A stretch of DNA of 64,000 nt. It comes from Kuschelorhynchus macadamiae. Taxonomy: Eukaryota; Arthropoda; Insecta; Coleoptera; Curculionidae. The position numbers and the translations under genes are program-made. Positions 17,960 through 32,345 of this stretch are shown piece by piece (position 1 is the stretch's first letter; each line of letters begins with the position of its first letter). Location: contig JAUTXW010000206.1 in the NCBI GenBank assembly GCA_030620095.1, positions 1,524,501 through 1,588,500 of the forward strand, given 5' to 3'. The notes under the pieces were generated by a model. The model was not told where the DNA came from and did no database searches. It worked only from the letters and a program-made list of their open reading frames with translations.

Positions 17960-19527
17960 CAGAAATGTTATTGAAACATATTGGTTTATATATATAAAAG
18001 TTTAATCGTTTTAATTTTAGTTTAAATATAGTTTGATATTTTCTAATAAAATCAATGCCAAAAAAAAAAGATCAAATTAAAGAGACCTATGAATCTATGT
18101 TAACCAACAAAAGACTGAGCTAAATCTTGTATAAGTAAAGTTTTTTGAAGAAAAAAGCTTTAGAAAAAAGCAAGTTTTTTTTTTACATGTTTATGAGTAT
18201 TTTAGTCATTACTCTCAGGAATTTATTTTCAATGGCGTATTAAATAGGAAAATATTCGTTTCAATTTGTTATAAACCGCGAATCCAAATTTAATCAAATG
18301 CTCCCTTACTATTAGCAAACTATTTTGCTAACAGTTTCGCTTTTTATACCGCTTCCATTATTGAGAAAATATCAATACAAAATTCCCAGAACGAAATTCA
18401 TAGTTAAAACGTGTGGTCTCTTCTCATATTTAAGCAGTTTTACGGCACGGGAGAATTTCGCAGAAACTATAATTTTTTCGTCTACAGCCTAACCCTAAAA
18501 AAATCTATAAATTGCACTCTGGAACAATTTTATGCAAAAAGTTGAACTCTTTCAGGCGAATCCGTGAATGAGGTTTCGTAAAGTAAATATACAATTAAAA
18601 GTAAGGAACAATTACCATAGTCCTAAGTGGAGTGGTCGTGAATTATCACCGACATAAGATTGAGTTGAACACAATCTCCGCTAACATAATTACCTACCAA
18701 AGTAGGTTTTTTAAATATATTTTATTTTTCATGCTTAAAAATGTAATTCTCCTGCTAACTCATAATACATCAAATAGTAAACCTAGCCCTGAATATTGTT
18801 TCCATATCTTTCATTAGTTTTTGTCTTTAAATCTTTTTCTATGTTGCGTATTTTGTGATGGAAAAGATGCTGACCCTCCGGGGCCTTTTTAGGCAATTAA
18901 CCAGAATAATTTTATCAAACATATAATAGTGTCATCTAGAAGCATTTCTCTAAAGCTGGCGATGCCAGGCCAGCATTCCTTGTCATTATTGCCTGGGAGA
19001 CACGAGCATCGACCCACATATATCCCTGCATTGTTCAACTGCAAACACCAAGGATCTCCCACTTTGTTTTATCCTTTATTCCGAGAGTGTCCCGATTATG
19101 GAATATATTACCAGCAAATTGCATCTTTTAAAAGTGAAAAAAGTCGATTTTTTTTTTAAATAGAACAACTACTATGTTATTTATTTATGCAATTGATCAT
19201 AAAAATACTTACTTTTTCATATATGTTTCTTCTATACCTAAATTCAATGGTTACAAAGAAAATCGCAATTTAACAGAAAATCTGAATTATTTCTTGAATA
19301 ATTGCTGCACACTAAAAAAAACTATAGGAGGCCATGGAATGGATAATATTTCTATTTGCCTAACTATAGTCCTAATTTTATTCTATATTTATTTACTGCT
19401 AAATTTTAAATTTAAAATCATTATTGAGCATTAATATTAGAAACACACTTCTTTAGTGACATAGCCTATCAACATAAACAAGAGATTACATGGAAATAGA
19501 AAAACACGAATAATTTAAAACAAATGA
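17960..19527. other. Mostly unassigned sequence
   Basis: Short frames at 18632, 18929 and 19174 show no convincing family. The 18929-19159 frame has CK...REC spacing loosely like the tail of a non-LTR element, but too little to assign. Confidence 0.4.
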
Positions 19528-20391
19528 TTATATAATTGATTTTCGACATTCCGTCTGTTTTCTGCTATATACCGTCTGTTTTCTGCCATATACCATTTGT
19601 TTTCTGCTATATACAGTATACACTTGAATGTTTCCTACAGCCTTTCGGACGGCGTCACTATTATTAAGACTAACAATTCCTTTTTTGATTTTTTGTTTTA
19701 AATCATTTATAGAATAATTCTCTGGATTTCTATATACCCGATCTTTAAGTGCGCCCCATAAAAAATAATCTGAGGGTGTCAAATCGAAACTTTGCGGTGG
19801 CCATGGAATCTTACCTTTACTATATATACTTAAATTAAATTACTCGTTTAAAAATGCTCTTATATCTTCTCCACAGTGCTATGGAGCATTATCTTGTTGA
19901 TATACCAAGCCCACGAATTTGTTTCGGAATATCATTGAGTTTTTCCATCATTTGATTTCTTAAAAGTTTTAAAAATGTCTGTCTATTCAAACAGTGGTCA
20001 AGAAACGCAGATCCTATTACCGCATAATAAGTATATATTTTTTAATAATACCCCACCACATTTTAACGCTTTGATGTCCTTGCCGTTCAATTTGCTTTAC
20101 CCAATGTTTATTTGTCTCAGAATAGTAGTGTGTATTTTTTTCTTGGTCTGATAATCAACTTCACTTAAAAATTGAACTGGGAGAAACTTACCTGGGGATA
20201 TGTTGTTTTCTTTTAATACTCGATGTATGCTGATCATGGAAAAATTCAAATCCCTTTGTGCATCTCTTAAAGAGCCTGTAGGATATTCCATGAAATATTA
20301 TGTTCTTATCTAGGGCTTGTCCATACCTTCGACTTTTAATTTTTTTCTCAGAAAAACCGACTACCGCAATCAACTCTAAATCAAACTTCAT
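19528..20391 (-). pseudogene. Tc1/mariner-superfamily transposase fossil
   Basis: On the minus strand the order is N-terminal helix-turn-helix-like sequence (LRDAQRDLNFSMISIHRVLK, about 20270), a middle part with QMMEKLNDIPKQI, the catalytic-region signature QQDNAP (about 19900) two residues before HCGEDIRAFLNE, and finally FDLTPSDYFLWG with KDRVYRNPEN (about 19780-19730). These are the second and third acidic signatures of mariner-like DDE transposases. Several frame changes and stops (for example a TAG right after NAP) make it inactive. Terminal inverted repeats were not found by eye. Confidence 0.82.
19552..19616. repeat. Three tandem copies of a 23-bp unit
   Basis: The unit is about ccgtctgttttctgctata, repeated three times with few changes, at the 3' edge of the mariner-type fossil. 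Confidence 0.75.
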
Positions 20392-23300
20392 TAAAAATAC
20401 ATTTTGGTTTCTTAAAAAGACAATCTGATGAAAAAATGTGAAGCTTATATGAAAAGCGTATTTCTAATATAACGCTTTAGTGTAGTAAAATAACAGCACA
20501 ACATTGCTGGAACCACAACTTTTATACTTAATTTTAAAAAGATGCAAAACCAAAAATGAAGTTGTAACTCAAGGTGACAGTTATTAAAAGTCATTAAACT
20601 CCAGAATCCCGTTATAATATTTAGCTTTCGAATATATATTCCTTCAGAACTTTGTCGCATGTCTTAGTAAATTTGGTGTTCCATAGGCTAAATCTATCTT
20701 AATATGCATTCCAACGTCGCTATAAAATTTGATTTACTGCTTGTGAGGCTTAAATAAATCCTCTAAATTCGTACATGTGAATTCGAGATTAAAAGCGGGT
20801 ATTATAGTCAAGAATCGCTCTTAAATAAGGATACGACAAACTTATAGCCTTCAGGATCTTAAGAAATCACTGACTTTATGTTGCGAAACATAATTCGTAT
20901 TCCCAAAAACTGTTTTTATCAAGAAAGGAAGATTAAGTAGAACTTTTATACTTTATAGGGTCGGTACAACTCTTGTTTACTGTTTCGGTTTCTTAGTTCT
21001 TGGACCGAAAATTATGAAAAATTTCCCTTAACGTTACACACGCTCCGGTAACGGTACGTCGAGTAACAAATAACAGTCGATTTTAACATGTGTTTATGTA
21101 CATGAATAATAATAAGTGCAATGTATTTCCACATAATTGTTTTGCGTTCCTTTGCTATAGTTAAACTTATGTGTGTACAGATCTGTTTTGGGCAAAAACT
21201 TTATCTAATTTAAAAAGTTTTCTATCCTGTTTCCTACAATCAGTTTTACCCTGATGATGATCTCCTATTTGATACAAGAAGGCTGACTGGACTTTTAGTT
21301 TAGTTCCTCTTTCTCCTTTTACTATTGCAGTTTTTTTCAAGGCGAATTTGGCGATGCGTCTTCAGAAAGCAATTTCGAACTTTTTAACACAACTTGGGTC
21401 CAGGAATTTGCAAATATCACCCTATATACTTTGAGGGTCTGAAAAAATATAAGTAGATCGAAAATTAGTATACATTTCACATGTCACAATCTAATTTTGT
21501 AAAGTTTTAGCAAGTATTTGAATTATTTTATATAGCATATGAACCTAATTGCTATAATACATACATAATAAATGAGTCGTGTCGAACATGATATCGGAAA
21601 AGATATATTTTCGGTACTATTTTAATATACGGGACAGCAAAATTATTATTCGGATCATTTGCCAGGAATATATTTAATTTTTTTATGCAATAATTTCTAG
21701 GTATAAAGTGTTGCTAGTTTTGACACTTTTTAGAATTCTTGTGAGTTTTTATGCTTATTCTGATAGCTATCATCAGGGACCATCAAGGATTTCATACATA
21801 AGAGGTGTGATAGTGTCAAATAAGGATTGTATTTATAATGAGCGGGTAAAATATTATTATACAGGGAGAGTATAAAAACAGTGCAGTAAAATGTTTTAAT
21901 AATTCTGGATTAAGAGCTGTTAAATATGGATTCAAAAATCGATTTAAAATTTGACAACTTTGAAAAATAATTGATGTTACTGTTGTCAAAATTTTATTTT
22001 ACTAAAACTTTTAAATTGTTTAAGTTGTCCATTTAATGTTTCCGGTGATAGATAAGATCATTCAGTATATTTTTTAAATTTTAATTTGAGCATGTGTGAG
22101 ATTTGGTTCTAATGAAACTTTTAAACGCTTTAAAATATTATTTTGGGGTTTTCGGTAATAGACAGGATCTTTGAAAATTTAAAAGAAATAATCTAATTTG
22201 AGAACATTGCTGTCAAAATAATTTTAGTGTAATTTGTAGATGGTTTAAAACATCGGTATGGGATCTTGGGTTCTAAAGAAATTCTTTGATATTTTCGACA
22301 AAAGATACTTTTGACAGATAGCTAAGTTATCTTTTTGTTTAACTTTTAAAAGATATTGATATAGAGTCTCGAATATGAGAAAGTATATTTATAAAATATT
22401 TTTTAAATTTGAAAATGATATCAACTGTCAAACTATTAAAATTTAAATTTTAGAATTGATCGGTGGCAACAACGTTCTAGGGCCTTTATTAAATTAGTTA
22501 TAATTCATATTCTACAGACCATTGCTTCCATGCGCTTCGCTAGGTGCGGGATATCTATATCACTTGTTATAATAGTTTTCATATGAACTATTATTCTTAT
22601 AGTTTAACTATGCACCTTTATCGCCTTATGACTAACAGTGCATGCATTTAGCTATCATTTTCCAAGCCTCACTAAAGATGACGCAGATATTTTTATTGTT
22701 TTTAAATTCCTGATGCACACTTTCATAAAATGGTGAGCTGTTCCTTCGACAATTTGGGAAGATACTGATTTTCGAATTTTAATCCTTGCAGAAGTCAAAT
22801 AAATCCTTAAAATAATATTTTTTTATTATTGAAATTCACAGAAAGTATGGTTTGATAAGATGACTGACCATACCACCTTTACAAGTTCGCTTTCGGTAAA
22901 GGCAATTACAATAGCAAATATTTATGACAAAAATGTCTAATATAATGTGCTATTTAAAAATAAGGAACTCTCTATTGTTTATGACAAATGGTTAATATGA
23001 AGAACATAGAGAAAATGCAAGTAATTTAAAACATTTATTTGTGCGATTGCTGTATAAAGAAAATTAATTTTACTACATCCTTGAACTTAAAATTCCTTTT
23101 TTATGAAAAGTATAAAATAAAATCAGAATTACTAAAGTACCATTAGAGTCGCACTATCTAACGATTTCGCGCTAACGAATGGTTGGCTGTGGCTTCGTTT
23201 GTTATCTACATAAGAGTTACTAAACATCAAAGCTAATCTTTGTTGATCATAGAAAATTATTGTATGCAACTCATATATAGCGATTTTTTACTCATCGGAT

Positions 23301-23639
23301 TATGGCTCGTGCACTTAATATTGCGCCTCGTAAAAAAGTGCTACTACGCCTTCGCTCGTCTCATTGAGCCGAATAGTTATGGTATGGAACGCAAACACAA
23401 AAACAACTTTATCTGAGTTTCGAAATAGTAAATTTTAATTACAATTACAACAAATTACAAAACCTAATGATTGAATAAGAATTACCATAGCTAGTACATG
23501 CAAGAGGGTTTTGCAATGCGTCTATCTTGGTAAAACTGAAAATGAGATTTTAACTTAGAGTTCTAGCTAATTAATATTTATTTTTTATTATTTACTATTT
23601 TGTATATTTCATAACGAATTTAAATTTAACACGAACTGG
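20392..23639. other. Gene-free AT-rich stretch with one shared repeat
   Basis: Near 21690-21810 a segment with tcatcagggaccatcaagg matches, inverted, 50160-50270. No coding frame is supported. Confidence 0.45.
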
Positions 23640-25714
23640 CTGTCATATAATAATGATATTATCCTCGACTTTAACGTTAATTTTAAATCCTATCAATCTC
23701 AGAGATTTTCTTAAAATTCTTTTTAACTGCTCGATATATATCCTGTAATGAGGAGGCCATACAGGAAAAGCATACTCTAAAATTGATCTTACTTACGCAC
23801 AATATAATACCTTGAAGTAGTTAATGTTCTCAAAATCACTTAATAGTAGGAGATATGACTGCGACCCATTTGTTTTCTAATCAAAATGTAATTTTTAGAG
23901 AAAACTATTAATAGTGCAATACGTTTCTGCCAGGTTGCCTATTAAAATATGTCGTCACAAGTACGTTTAATTAAAATTTAATTAACTATGTCTAAACAAT
24001 TTCGTTTACTTGATTGTGAGGAAAATTATAATTCATTTCAAAGTAACATATGTCAAGAATTTGAAACATATTCGAAAAAAAGAACATAATTAAGTACATT
24101 TTTCCAGTTGTATTCGAAATAATATGTAAATAACAAATATTTAAATATTTTAAAACATGGCATAAAACTAAATTTGTTTACTGTTGGAAAACTTAGGCGT
24201 AAACTTTGACTATTTATTATTCAATAACAAATTAAGGCAGGTGGAATAATTTTAGTTGGTTCTACTACCTTCCTCCTTAGCCGGGCATCATATTTATCGA
24301 CTTATGCGAGATATTTTCAAAACGACGTAAAGCTGAATACTGCGTCCTTGTATGATGAACGGTGTAGTGTGGTACAAACGAAATTGTTTAAAAAAAAATT
24401 AATTAATTAATTACCTCTAATCTTGATCTCTTGATTACAAAACAGATGACTATAATAATCATGCAGTCAAATCTTACACCATAAGGTACGTTAAATAAAA
24501 CTAAGAATTTATATTGCTCTATTAACCAAGATTTCTATGTGATAAGCAAAAGGGATTTCTTTATTAAAATAAACACCTAGGCCTTTAATAGCATTCACCT
24601 TCCCTAAATTAATATCATTAATTTTGTAGTTAATAACACAGTTGTCTTTATTCTGTAAAATTGCATTAATTCACGAGTGCCCTGAAGAACTCCCGATAAA
24701 ACCTCTATTTCTCCTGAAAGATGATGCTTTTAACTTTATTCACTTTAAAAGATTCCCAAAAATCCCTATTTTATTTAGTTTTTTCTCAATCAGTTCATGA
24801 CTGACTCTATCAAATGCCTGTTTTAGTTTGTAATTGTGGATCTGCTATTGACAAAACCGCGTTCTTTGGTCTTAATAGAGATTCTAGCAATGCTGTTAGC
24901 TTAGAAAATAAAATTATTTCAAATACTTTGACTATGAAATTTTACTAACTAATAGTTTTCAACAAGAATCACGCCTTAAAAAACGAGGTAATAAAAGAAA
25001 TTTTTCACTTATATGGAAAAACATCCAGAGCCAATGACATACAGAAAATTTTACACAATATTGGAGATAAAACACATCTGCAACGTTTTAAGAATATAAC
25101 AGGTATATTATCTAGTTCCTCCGAGAGATGATCTTTAAGGGCTTCTATTAATGCAAACAAGTTGAAAGCAGATGTCTCAAAAGAAGACATATCTGCAGTT
25201 GAATCTGAACTGCTAAGCAATACATCATGAGAGGAGTCGCTACTTGAACATACTGATGCAGAGAAATCTGCAAAATAATTTGTTATGTCCAGTTCTTTGT
25301 CTGATGTTTCATTCTCATATGTCATACATTTAAGTAAACTAAATTTTTATTTTTTTTATTATTAGATTTTTAAAAAAATTAGTATAGAGTTTTCTACTAG
25401 GCTTATTCGGTTAGAATAACAACTAATCTTCATGACTTTACATTGATTTCTAATTCATGAAAAGATATTATAGTCCTGCATAAAGTTTGTGGTTTTGTAT
25501 GTTTTGTGCCTTCTTGTGAAGCCTTCTTTTTAAAAATTAGACTCTTTAATGAGTACCATTTAGAAAATTTTACTGGCCTTGATCTTTTTTGTTTACGAAA
25601 ATATAAAAATCTACCAATATTTTGTTTATGCCATTGTAAGATAATAACACATATCAACATAATTTGCTGAGCTAAAGTCAACATACTTAATATAGTACTA
25701 AAAATAATTGTCAA
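23640..25714 (-). pseudogene. Non-LTR retrotransposon reverse transcriptase fossil
   Basis: Reading the minus strand from 25.7 kb downward gives, in order, a pre-RT linker (KFSKWYSLKSLIFKKKAS, about 25560), the start of the RT domain (NIPVIFLKRCRCVLSPILCK, about 25090), AFDRVSHELIEKKLNKIGI (about 24800), a C-terminal segment with GLGVYFNKEIPF (about 24560), and RSILEYAFPVWPP (about 23770) from the thumb/C-terminal region. The order and spacing fit a Jockey-like element. Frame changes and stops are frequent, and 23850-24250 contains sequence that does not fit. No intact catalytic YADD box could be found. Confidence 0.75.
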
Positions 25715-26985
25715 AAGGTAAAATTGCTACCATGTATCAGAAAATTGTAATCAGCATACGTCATATTTCCTATTAAAAATATTTTCTGTGTGATGTCGTT
25801 CAGTTGTTAAGAACTATTAATACAATAAACTAGGTGCTTTCAATTGAAAAAATAAGGAATATTTTATAATTAATATAACAAATTACCTGACATTTTCAAA
25901 AAATATAGAAGCTATATTTAGTGGTATTTTGGTAATTGACGTAATAAGGTAAGACTCATCCAAGTAAACTCTATTGTCTGAAATAGGTTGCATAATTTTT
26001 CAACAATATTTTTGTAATTTCTAGGTCTAGTACTAGGATTTAGTAAGTCGTAAAGAATACCCAGTTTGTTAGGTTTAGCAAAGTTCCGTATTTTAATGCT
26101 TCATCTTAAGGTTCTCCTTAATAATTTAGAATATAATGAAGATATTTGAGGAAAACCCAATTTGAGCAACTTTAGATTTCCTTTTAGCAACTTTCGTATA
26201 TAAAATAATGTTTTTTTTAAATAGTAATCAAAAAATTGTTAATTTAATACGGACTTATATAAAATTTGCTGATACGCCCTAGGAGATATTTTATAAAAAA
26301 TCTATATTTCCACATTCTTTCATCCCTGACTGAAAAATATTTTAACTTCTTTTTGATACGCTTATGTATTTATCATGCATGAAAGTCTGAAAGTTATATT
26401 TGCATGTTGAAAATTCATTTATTCATTTGAATCTGCAAAAGAAAAAATTAACTTAAATAGGTAGCGTTTTAACCTAGGGAATCATGTAAATATGTAACTG
26501 AATCTCAGGCATCAGCTATTCAAAATATAACACGTACTTTGAAAAACTATCTATCTTTTCATTTACAGTCTACATGTAGTTAACAACTTAATGCGCAATT
26601 TTAATGAAATGCCTGTTATGTTTTCAGCTTAGCTGAAAAGAAATATTACGTTTACCAACGTTTACGTTTTAAACCTGCCCGTAACCTAAATTAAATCTTC
26701 ACTAATATTGAGTTTAATAATAAGCGTTTTTTTTTATTTAGGTATAATATAATATTATTTTTTCCTATTGGTTAAATGTGTTTAAACCATTTTTGATGCT
26801 GGTTCGCAATTGCTAAAGATTCTTACGCCAGTTTGAAAATTAAAGATTTTTTTTTAAATATGTGTTTGTTTTTAATGAAAATACATCATTAAAATTTCCA
26901 GAGAACTTAATAGAGAGAAAAAATAACACATAAAAAAAATTGTGTAATTCGGAAGTCAAAGATGAAAATCAAAAAATGAAATAAG
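25715..26985. other. Gene-free AT-rich stretch
   Basis: Nothing recognisable was found beyond homopolymer runs. Confidence 0.45.
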
Positions 26986-26989
26986 GAGC

Positions 26990-28155
26990 CTAGTTCATGT
27001 TAAAAAAAAATCGGTAAAGTTTCTTTATCCGACACTTCCCTCGTTATGAATCTTTCCTTTCATCAGGAATAGTAAAGTGTAACCCAATTTATTTCCGCAC
27101 GTAGTCATTTAGTATACCGTCTTGTGAAACATTTTTATTGCGTGTCATTTAGTATACTGTCTTTTGAAACATTTTTATTACGTGTCATTTTGTTCCAACA
27201 TATGGGAATCGTACTAATTATTTACCAGTTTCTACCTATGCCGATTTAAAATATAATGATTTTTAAAGACCTCCATTTTGAATTCGAACCAGTTAATCCC
27301 TGTATCATATTCAATTTTGCGGCAAGATATTAAGTCAATTGAATATGATTTTTTATATTGATTTGTTTAGACATATTTGGCCGCCATTTTGTTTCTCCGT
27401 CTTGAATTCGTACCACAATGTTACCAGTTAATCTCTATATCACACTTTTTATAAGTCCAAATTTTAAAATTTACCTAATAAGTAGTTTTTTAGAATAATT
27501 TATATTAGGCCGACATTTTGTTTTAATGTCTTGGGTATATACCATAATATTACAGGTTGATTCTTTGGTTTCTGTGCAAAATTTGAGGTAAATTGGATAA
27601 TTTGTTTTTTAGTAATAATTTTTTCAACATTTCACTAGGCCGCAATTTTATTCCGCCATCTTGAATTCGTACCACAATTCTAAAAGTTTATCTCTTTACC
27701 ACTGTTAATTCCTTGGTAAACATTTGAAATCTATTAAGTAATTTTTTCAGGCTGAATTTTTAATTATTTTATTAAGCCGCCATTTTGAATTCCTACCAAA
27801 TTTTTCTGGTTAATAACTAACACTTGAATTTTTTGCAAAAGTTAAGGCAAAATTTAAGGTAAACTGGATAAGTAGTTTTTGAGTATTCATGTTTATAACA
27901 TTTGACTAGGCCGCTATTTTGTTTCGCCATATTGGATTCATTCCCATATGACCTTTAATTTTTGACGTAAATTTGAAGTCAATCGGGTAAGTAGTTTTTT
28001 AGCTGTGCCACGAGCAAGATCGACAGACAGACCGACCGAGGGAATTGAGAATACATGTTTTTCGGCATCTAGGTACTCTGAAACGTAAAGATCCGAAAAG
28101 CCTCGGAGGGTGATTTTCCTCAATTACAATACTTACCTTTTACGAGGGAAGTAAA
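26990..28155. repeat. Interspersed tandem-unit repeat family, longest copy
   Basis: About seven diverged units of 110-150 bases. Each has forms of gccgccattttgttccgcc, then atcttgaattcgtaccac, then a spacer ending in aagtagttttttag. The right end carries gacagacagaccgacc, gagaatacatgtttttcggc and finally ttacgagggaagtaaaaa. The left end near 27005-27060 has a related sequence in the opposite sense, so the copy may be bounded by inverted ends. Confidence 0.8.
27104..27190. repeat. 40-bp tandem repeat, just over two copies
   Basis: gtcatttagtata starts at 27104 and 27144, and gtcattt recurs at 27184. It is an expansion at the edge of the tandem-unit repeat. Confidence 0.8.
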
Positions 28156-31100
28156 AAATGAGTTGAATGTAGTTTAAAAAAAACGAAAGTCATTTCGAAA
28201 TGTAAGTACAGATTTAAAAAAAGGACACAAAGCACCCTCAAAAAAACTGCTTTTTAGTTTTTAGATAATAATAACCGCGCAAATCGAAAAAATACATTCT
28301 AGATTTGAAAACAGCAAACTCTAAAAACTGCCATCTTACCCCAAATTAACTAAATTTGTATCATTTACGGTTCACGAGAACCGTTTACTTCACTTGGAAT
28401 TCGTAAAGCATTATATAGCCGAATATAATATGGAAGGCTTAGCTATTTGGTTCAACAGTTTTTTATCAGAATGACTGTATTTCATTGATGTAAAATAACA
28501 AACTCAAATATAAATAGTAACCAGATATTTTAATTAGAATACGTTTAGGGCGTTAACTTTTTTTGTTAATATATTTTTAAATAACGTGATATTTATAAAT
28601 ATGGTTTGCCAAATTTGAAATTCATTTTTAATTGATTCCTCTGAAAAAAAACTTTACAAGGTGTATATATAATAAATTCTAATATTCATTTTCTAAGCAA
28701 TGTTAAACTCACAACTTTCAACACATATTTAACAGGTATTCCAGACGTTACTGTAAATTTTGATTTAGAATCTTCTAGGCTTAAATAAATCCTATAACGT
28801 GTGTTTGTGCATTCTGTGCAAAATATGGGTATTACACAGAATGCTTATAAGAAATATGGCTTTATTGTTTGAGGATTATTCTGCAGCTACTTCCGTTTGT
28901 ACATTTCGCAGGGATAATTTTAAAGGTAACTTAAATCGCGCCAAATTCTGTAAAACTATTCTCTTTCATATTTTGCCAAGTGCAGTATCAAGTGATTAAA
29001 TAAACTGTTTTGATATAATTCGTTCTTTTAAGTAGTGTTTGTTACAGATTTATCTTCAGAACATTTTTATTTTAAATTATGCTATACATTACAAAAATAT
29101 ACAAAAGGCAATAATAATTTGCGTCAAATTAAATGTAAAGTTAATATCCAAATAATCTTAAAGCATTTATCCTACCATTAACGTAATATAGGATATGAAG
29201 TTATCTATATTTATCCATATCTTTTATTTTTCAAATATTTTTAATAAACGTACAACTTAACTATTACCTTTACCTAACTTGTACGGCTTTAGAAATAATC
29301 TAATTCCTTTAAAGATTTCGATTTTTTAAGAACTAAGATAATTTTAGCTAGCGTTATTAAAGTCACCTATTATCTTATACTATATGGAGCGTAAAAATGT
29401 CGGCCTGATACGTTTACCAAATTCGGTCTCAGTCTATAAGGAGTTTTTAGTAGTATGCGTTTTTGTTAAGTGTATGATGAGACGGAGTGTATTATTTGTA
29501 ACATTATTATTAAACAATCCGCCCTATATTTAATAATTTAATATAACGTAAAATTTTATTATTGTTTTACTAGGTTTGCCTTTATACTTCCTTAATAATT
29601 TCTCAGCAAATAGGGTTGTTCTATATACTAATTATTAATATTAAATAATCTTATTCAGCGCTTCCGTGGCTAATTCGCATACTTGAAAACGAGTTTTTAA
29701 AATATTCAAAAACCCTGTTTACTAGAAAATTATGTTAGTGTGGGTAAACCTAAGATTGTTTAAAACGTAATTAGATTTTACATTATATTAAATTACCACA
29801 TATACCATGTGCACAATTCTCTTTAGTTATCACAACAAATCTATCTCACTCCCTTTGTTTAAAAAAAAGTAAAATAAGAACTTGCATCGCAATTTGCCGA
29901 AGTAACAATAATCTCATCACACAACAAACGGCAGCATAGTAACGATAACATAACGTTACTTAACTTTTTTGTCTATTTCCATATATATACACATAGTAGT
30001 TGAATGTCTAATGTTCTGCGAAATGCGCCCTCCCCTAAGTACAATTTATCAATATTACCCCAAAATTCGGCAAATCCAGTTTTAAAAACATAAGTTCGAG
30101 CTCGCCACATTGCTACTTTATATTTTCTTAATAACAGATGTGTCTAGAACAATAGCAACCTTCTAGGTTTAATATTTATCGAACTTTCTCAGCATTATTT
30201 CATTACTTACACAAGAGTTTTTGATAAACGACACAATGATCTTTTAAACCACTCGACTATTGTAGAAACAGTAAATAATAACGAAAATAGTGTAAAATTA
30301 CAAGCCGTTAAACATCATAGCATTTAAATGATCATTGCCTGTACGGCAAGATGTTTTGACTTCAACAAAGAGGACACTATTTTCAATCCGCACTACTTAA
30401 ACTTTTATGTCATGTTGAACGTATGGCTTCAGGGGCTCCGCAGAGTCAACTGGTATAAAATCCACTTCTTAAGTACATATACTCCAGGAATCGACAGTAG
30501 GACTCAATATGGTTGTTACCCCGAACTTATAACAAGAATATAAGATTTCTAGAGCTATCTCGGAAACAATAATTGATCTTCATTGGCATTTTAAAAGATG
30601 CTTTTTAAAAAGCAAATAACTTAATGATAACATTGACTTACTAAAGGTAAAGCTACAAGGCTATATTATATAAAACAAATTTTAGTTATATTAATGGCAT
30701 CTCTAATTTACTCAGTTTTTAAGAATTACAAGCTACAGTGGAAATATTTTGAAATACCAGAATTGGTAAAGGTAACAAAACTGAACAGTTCGACCACAAA
30801 TATATATTTTTATAACTGATTTGTTTTTAAAGAGAAATAAATTAAGGTGAAAAAGTGAGACAACCAAGAGTATTAATAAATAGTATATTGCGATATGAAA
30901 AAATTAAAAGAATATGGCATTTTTGTTCGTATTAGGTAACTAAAATTAAATAATAGTACATGAAATATTGAGATGTTAGTCGACTAAAAGATTATTTAAT
31001 ACAATAAAATACAATTACATAGCAAAAAATAGAAATCGTAAAATATATATCCTGACGTTTCCGCGAATAAAAAAAATACAAACTAGTAAAACTAAATTTT

Positions 31101-32080
31101 AATTTTACTTGTGGAAATATTTCTGTAAAAATGTAACTGTCAGATTTTTTTTATCTGTAAAGATTTTTGTCGCTGAAATATCTTTATTACTAAACTTCCT
31201 AGGCAAACCTCAGACATTTCATTCGCCTCAACTTTCGACCCCTTGTTAATAGATATTTGTTTTAAAAAAACGGAACTAAATTTAACTTGAAAACACAAGT
31301 GAAAACTTTCTAAAGCCCTTTACCCGCTAAGCGCAATGCGATGGTTCACTGCGGTTCGTATAATCTGATTCGATAATTCATATGTTTCAATGAACTGGCA
31401 CATAGTACGTGAATATTATTGTAAGATATCACAGAAATCACAGAATTAATGGCGAAGATAACATCCACTCTATGCAAAGATCTGTAAATCGTGGCTTCAA
31501 CGAATTGTGATTACCGGGCTTAATGGTTCTAATAATACTAAAATAAAAATGCCATTAAACCTCAAAACACTTGTATCTTATACTGTTGTAATACAATACA
31601 TTATAAACACCTTTCCATATGTAAATTTGAGATTGCTTTTAATTTGGCAGATTTATCAATACCAAACCAACAAGAGTGAGTCTCACGGTTCAACTGAACG
31701 AAACTATTAAACTAGTACTACTAAAAACCAAAAGAAAAATAATCTCAAAGGTAAAGATAGATGTTCAGATGTTTATTTTGAAGTTCAAAAATTAATATAT
31801 TTAAATTATATATTTAATTAGAAACATTTTTGAAATTATTTATCGCAATATGTAAATGAATATTAAGTTTACCTATAACAGTGTTAGCTTTACCCCCGGT
31901 TGCATAAAACTTAATTGCTGTTTAGAATATTTAACCGAGCTTTCAGTTTTAACAAGCTGCTTATAGAAATCTAGGAACCCTTTGTCAAATTTGACATTCC
32001 GTTAAACATTTTAAACTTTAATTGAGCTTTCTGCAACCGGCCAATAATGTAGTAGAAAATATAGAACAGAAGCTATCACG
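28156..32080. other. Gene-free AT-rich stretch
   Basis: Several short frames (28799, 30328, 31507) look like chance. No RNA gene, transposon end or conserved protein was recognised in nearly 4 kb. Confidence 0.45.
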
Positions 32081-32084
32081 GCGT

Positions 32085-32345
32085 TGGTCAATTAAGAAAT
32101 AATGATTCTTGGAATTAAACCGTATCGAATTAGAATTACTATCCGACATTTCGTCTTTGATTGTACGAAGCATCTTCAGGGATCTTTACTTCCCGAGATC
32201 TGAATACTGAAACGTCTTTATTACTAAACTTCATTGTTCAGATCTCGTGGAGTATAGATCCCTGAAGACGCCTCGTGCAATCGCGGCGAAACGGTGGACA
32301 GTAATTCCAATTTTATACGGTCGAATCCGAACCGTGATTTCTTAA
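32085..32345. mobile_element. Foldback (long inverted repeat) element
   Basis: The left arm (about 32090-32205) and right arm (about 32228-32345) are imperfect inverted copies over about 115 bases. Both arms contain forms of ttaagaaat, attccaattt or aattactatcc, and cttcaggga followed by an agatctgaa turn. It has no coding capacity. Half of the same element recurs at 54033-54160. Confidence 0.8.

Noticed and set aside
18929..19159. 76-codon frame with C/H spacing loosely like a retrotransposon tail
   Set aside because: The pattern is too short and lacks the usual HxxxxC register; no neighbouring RT sequence was found.
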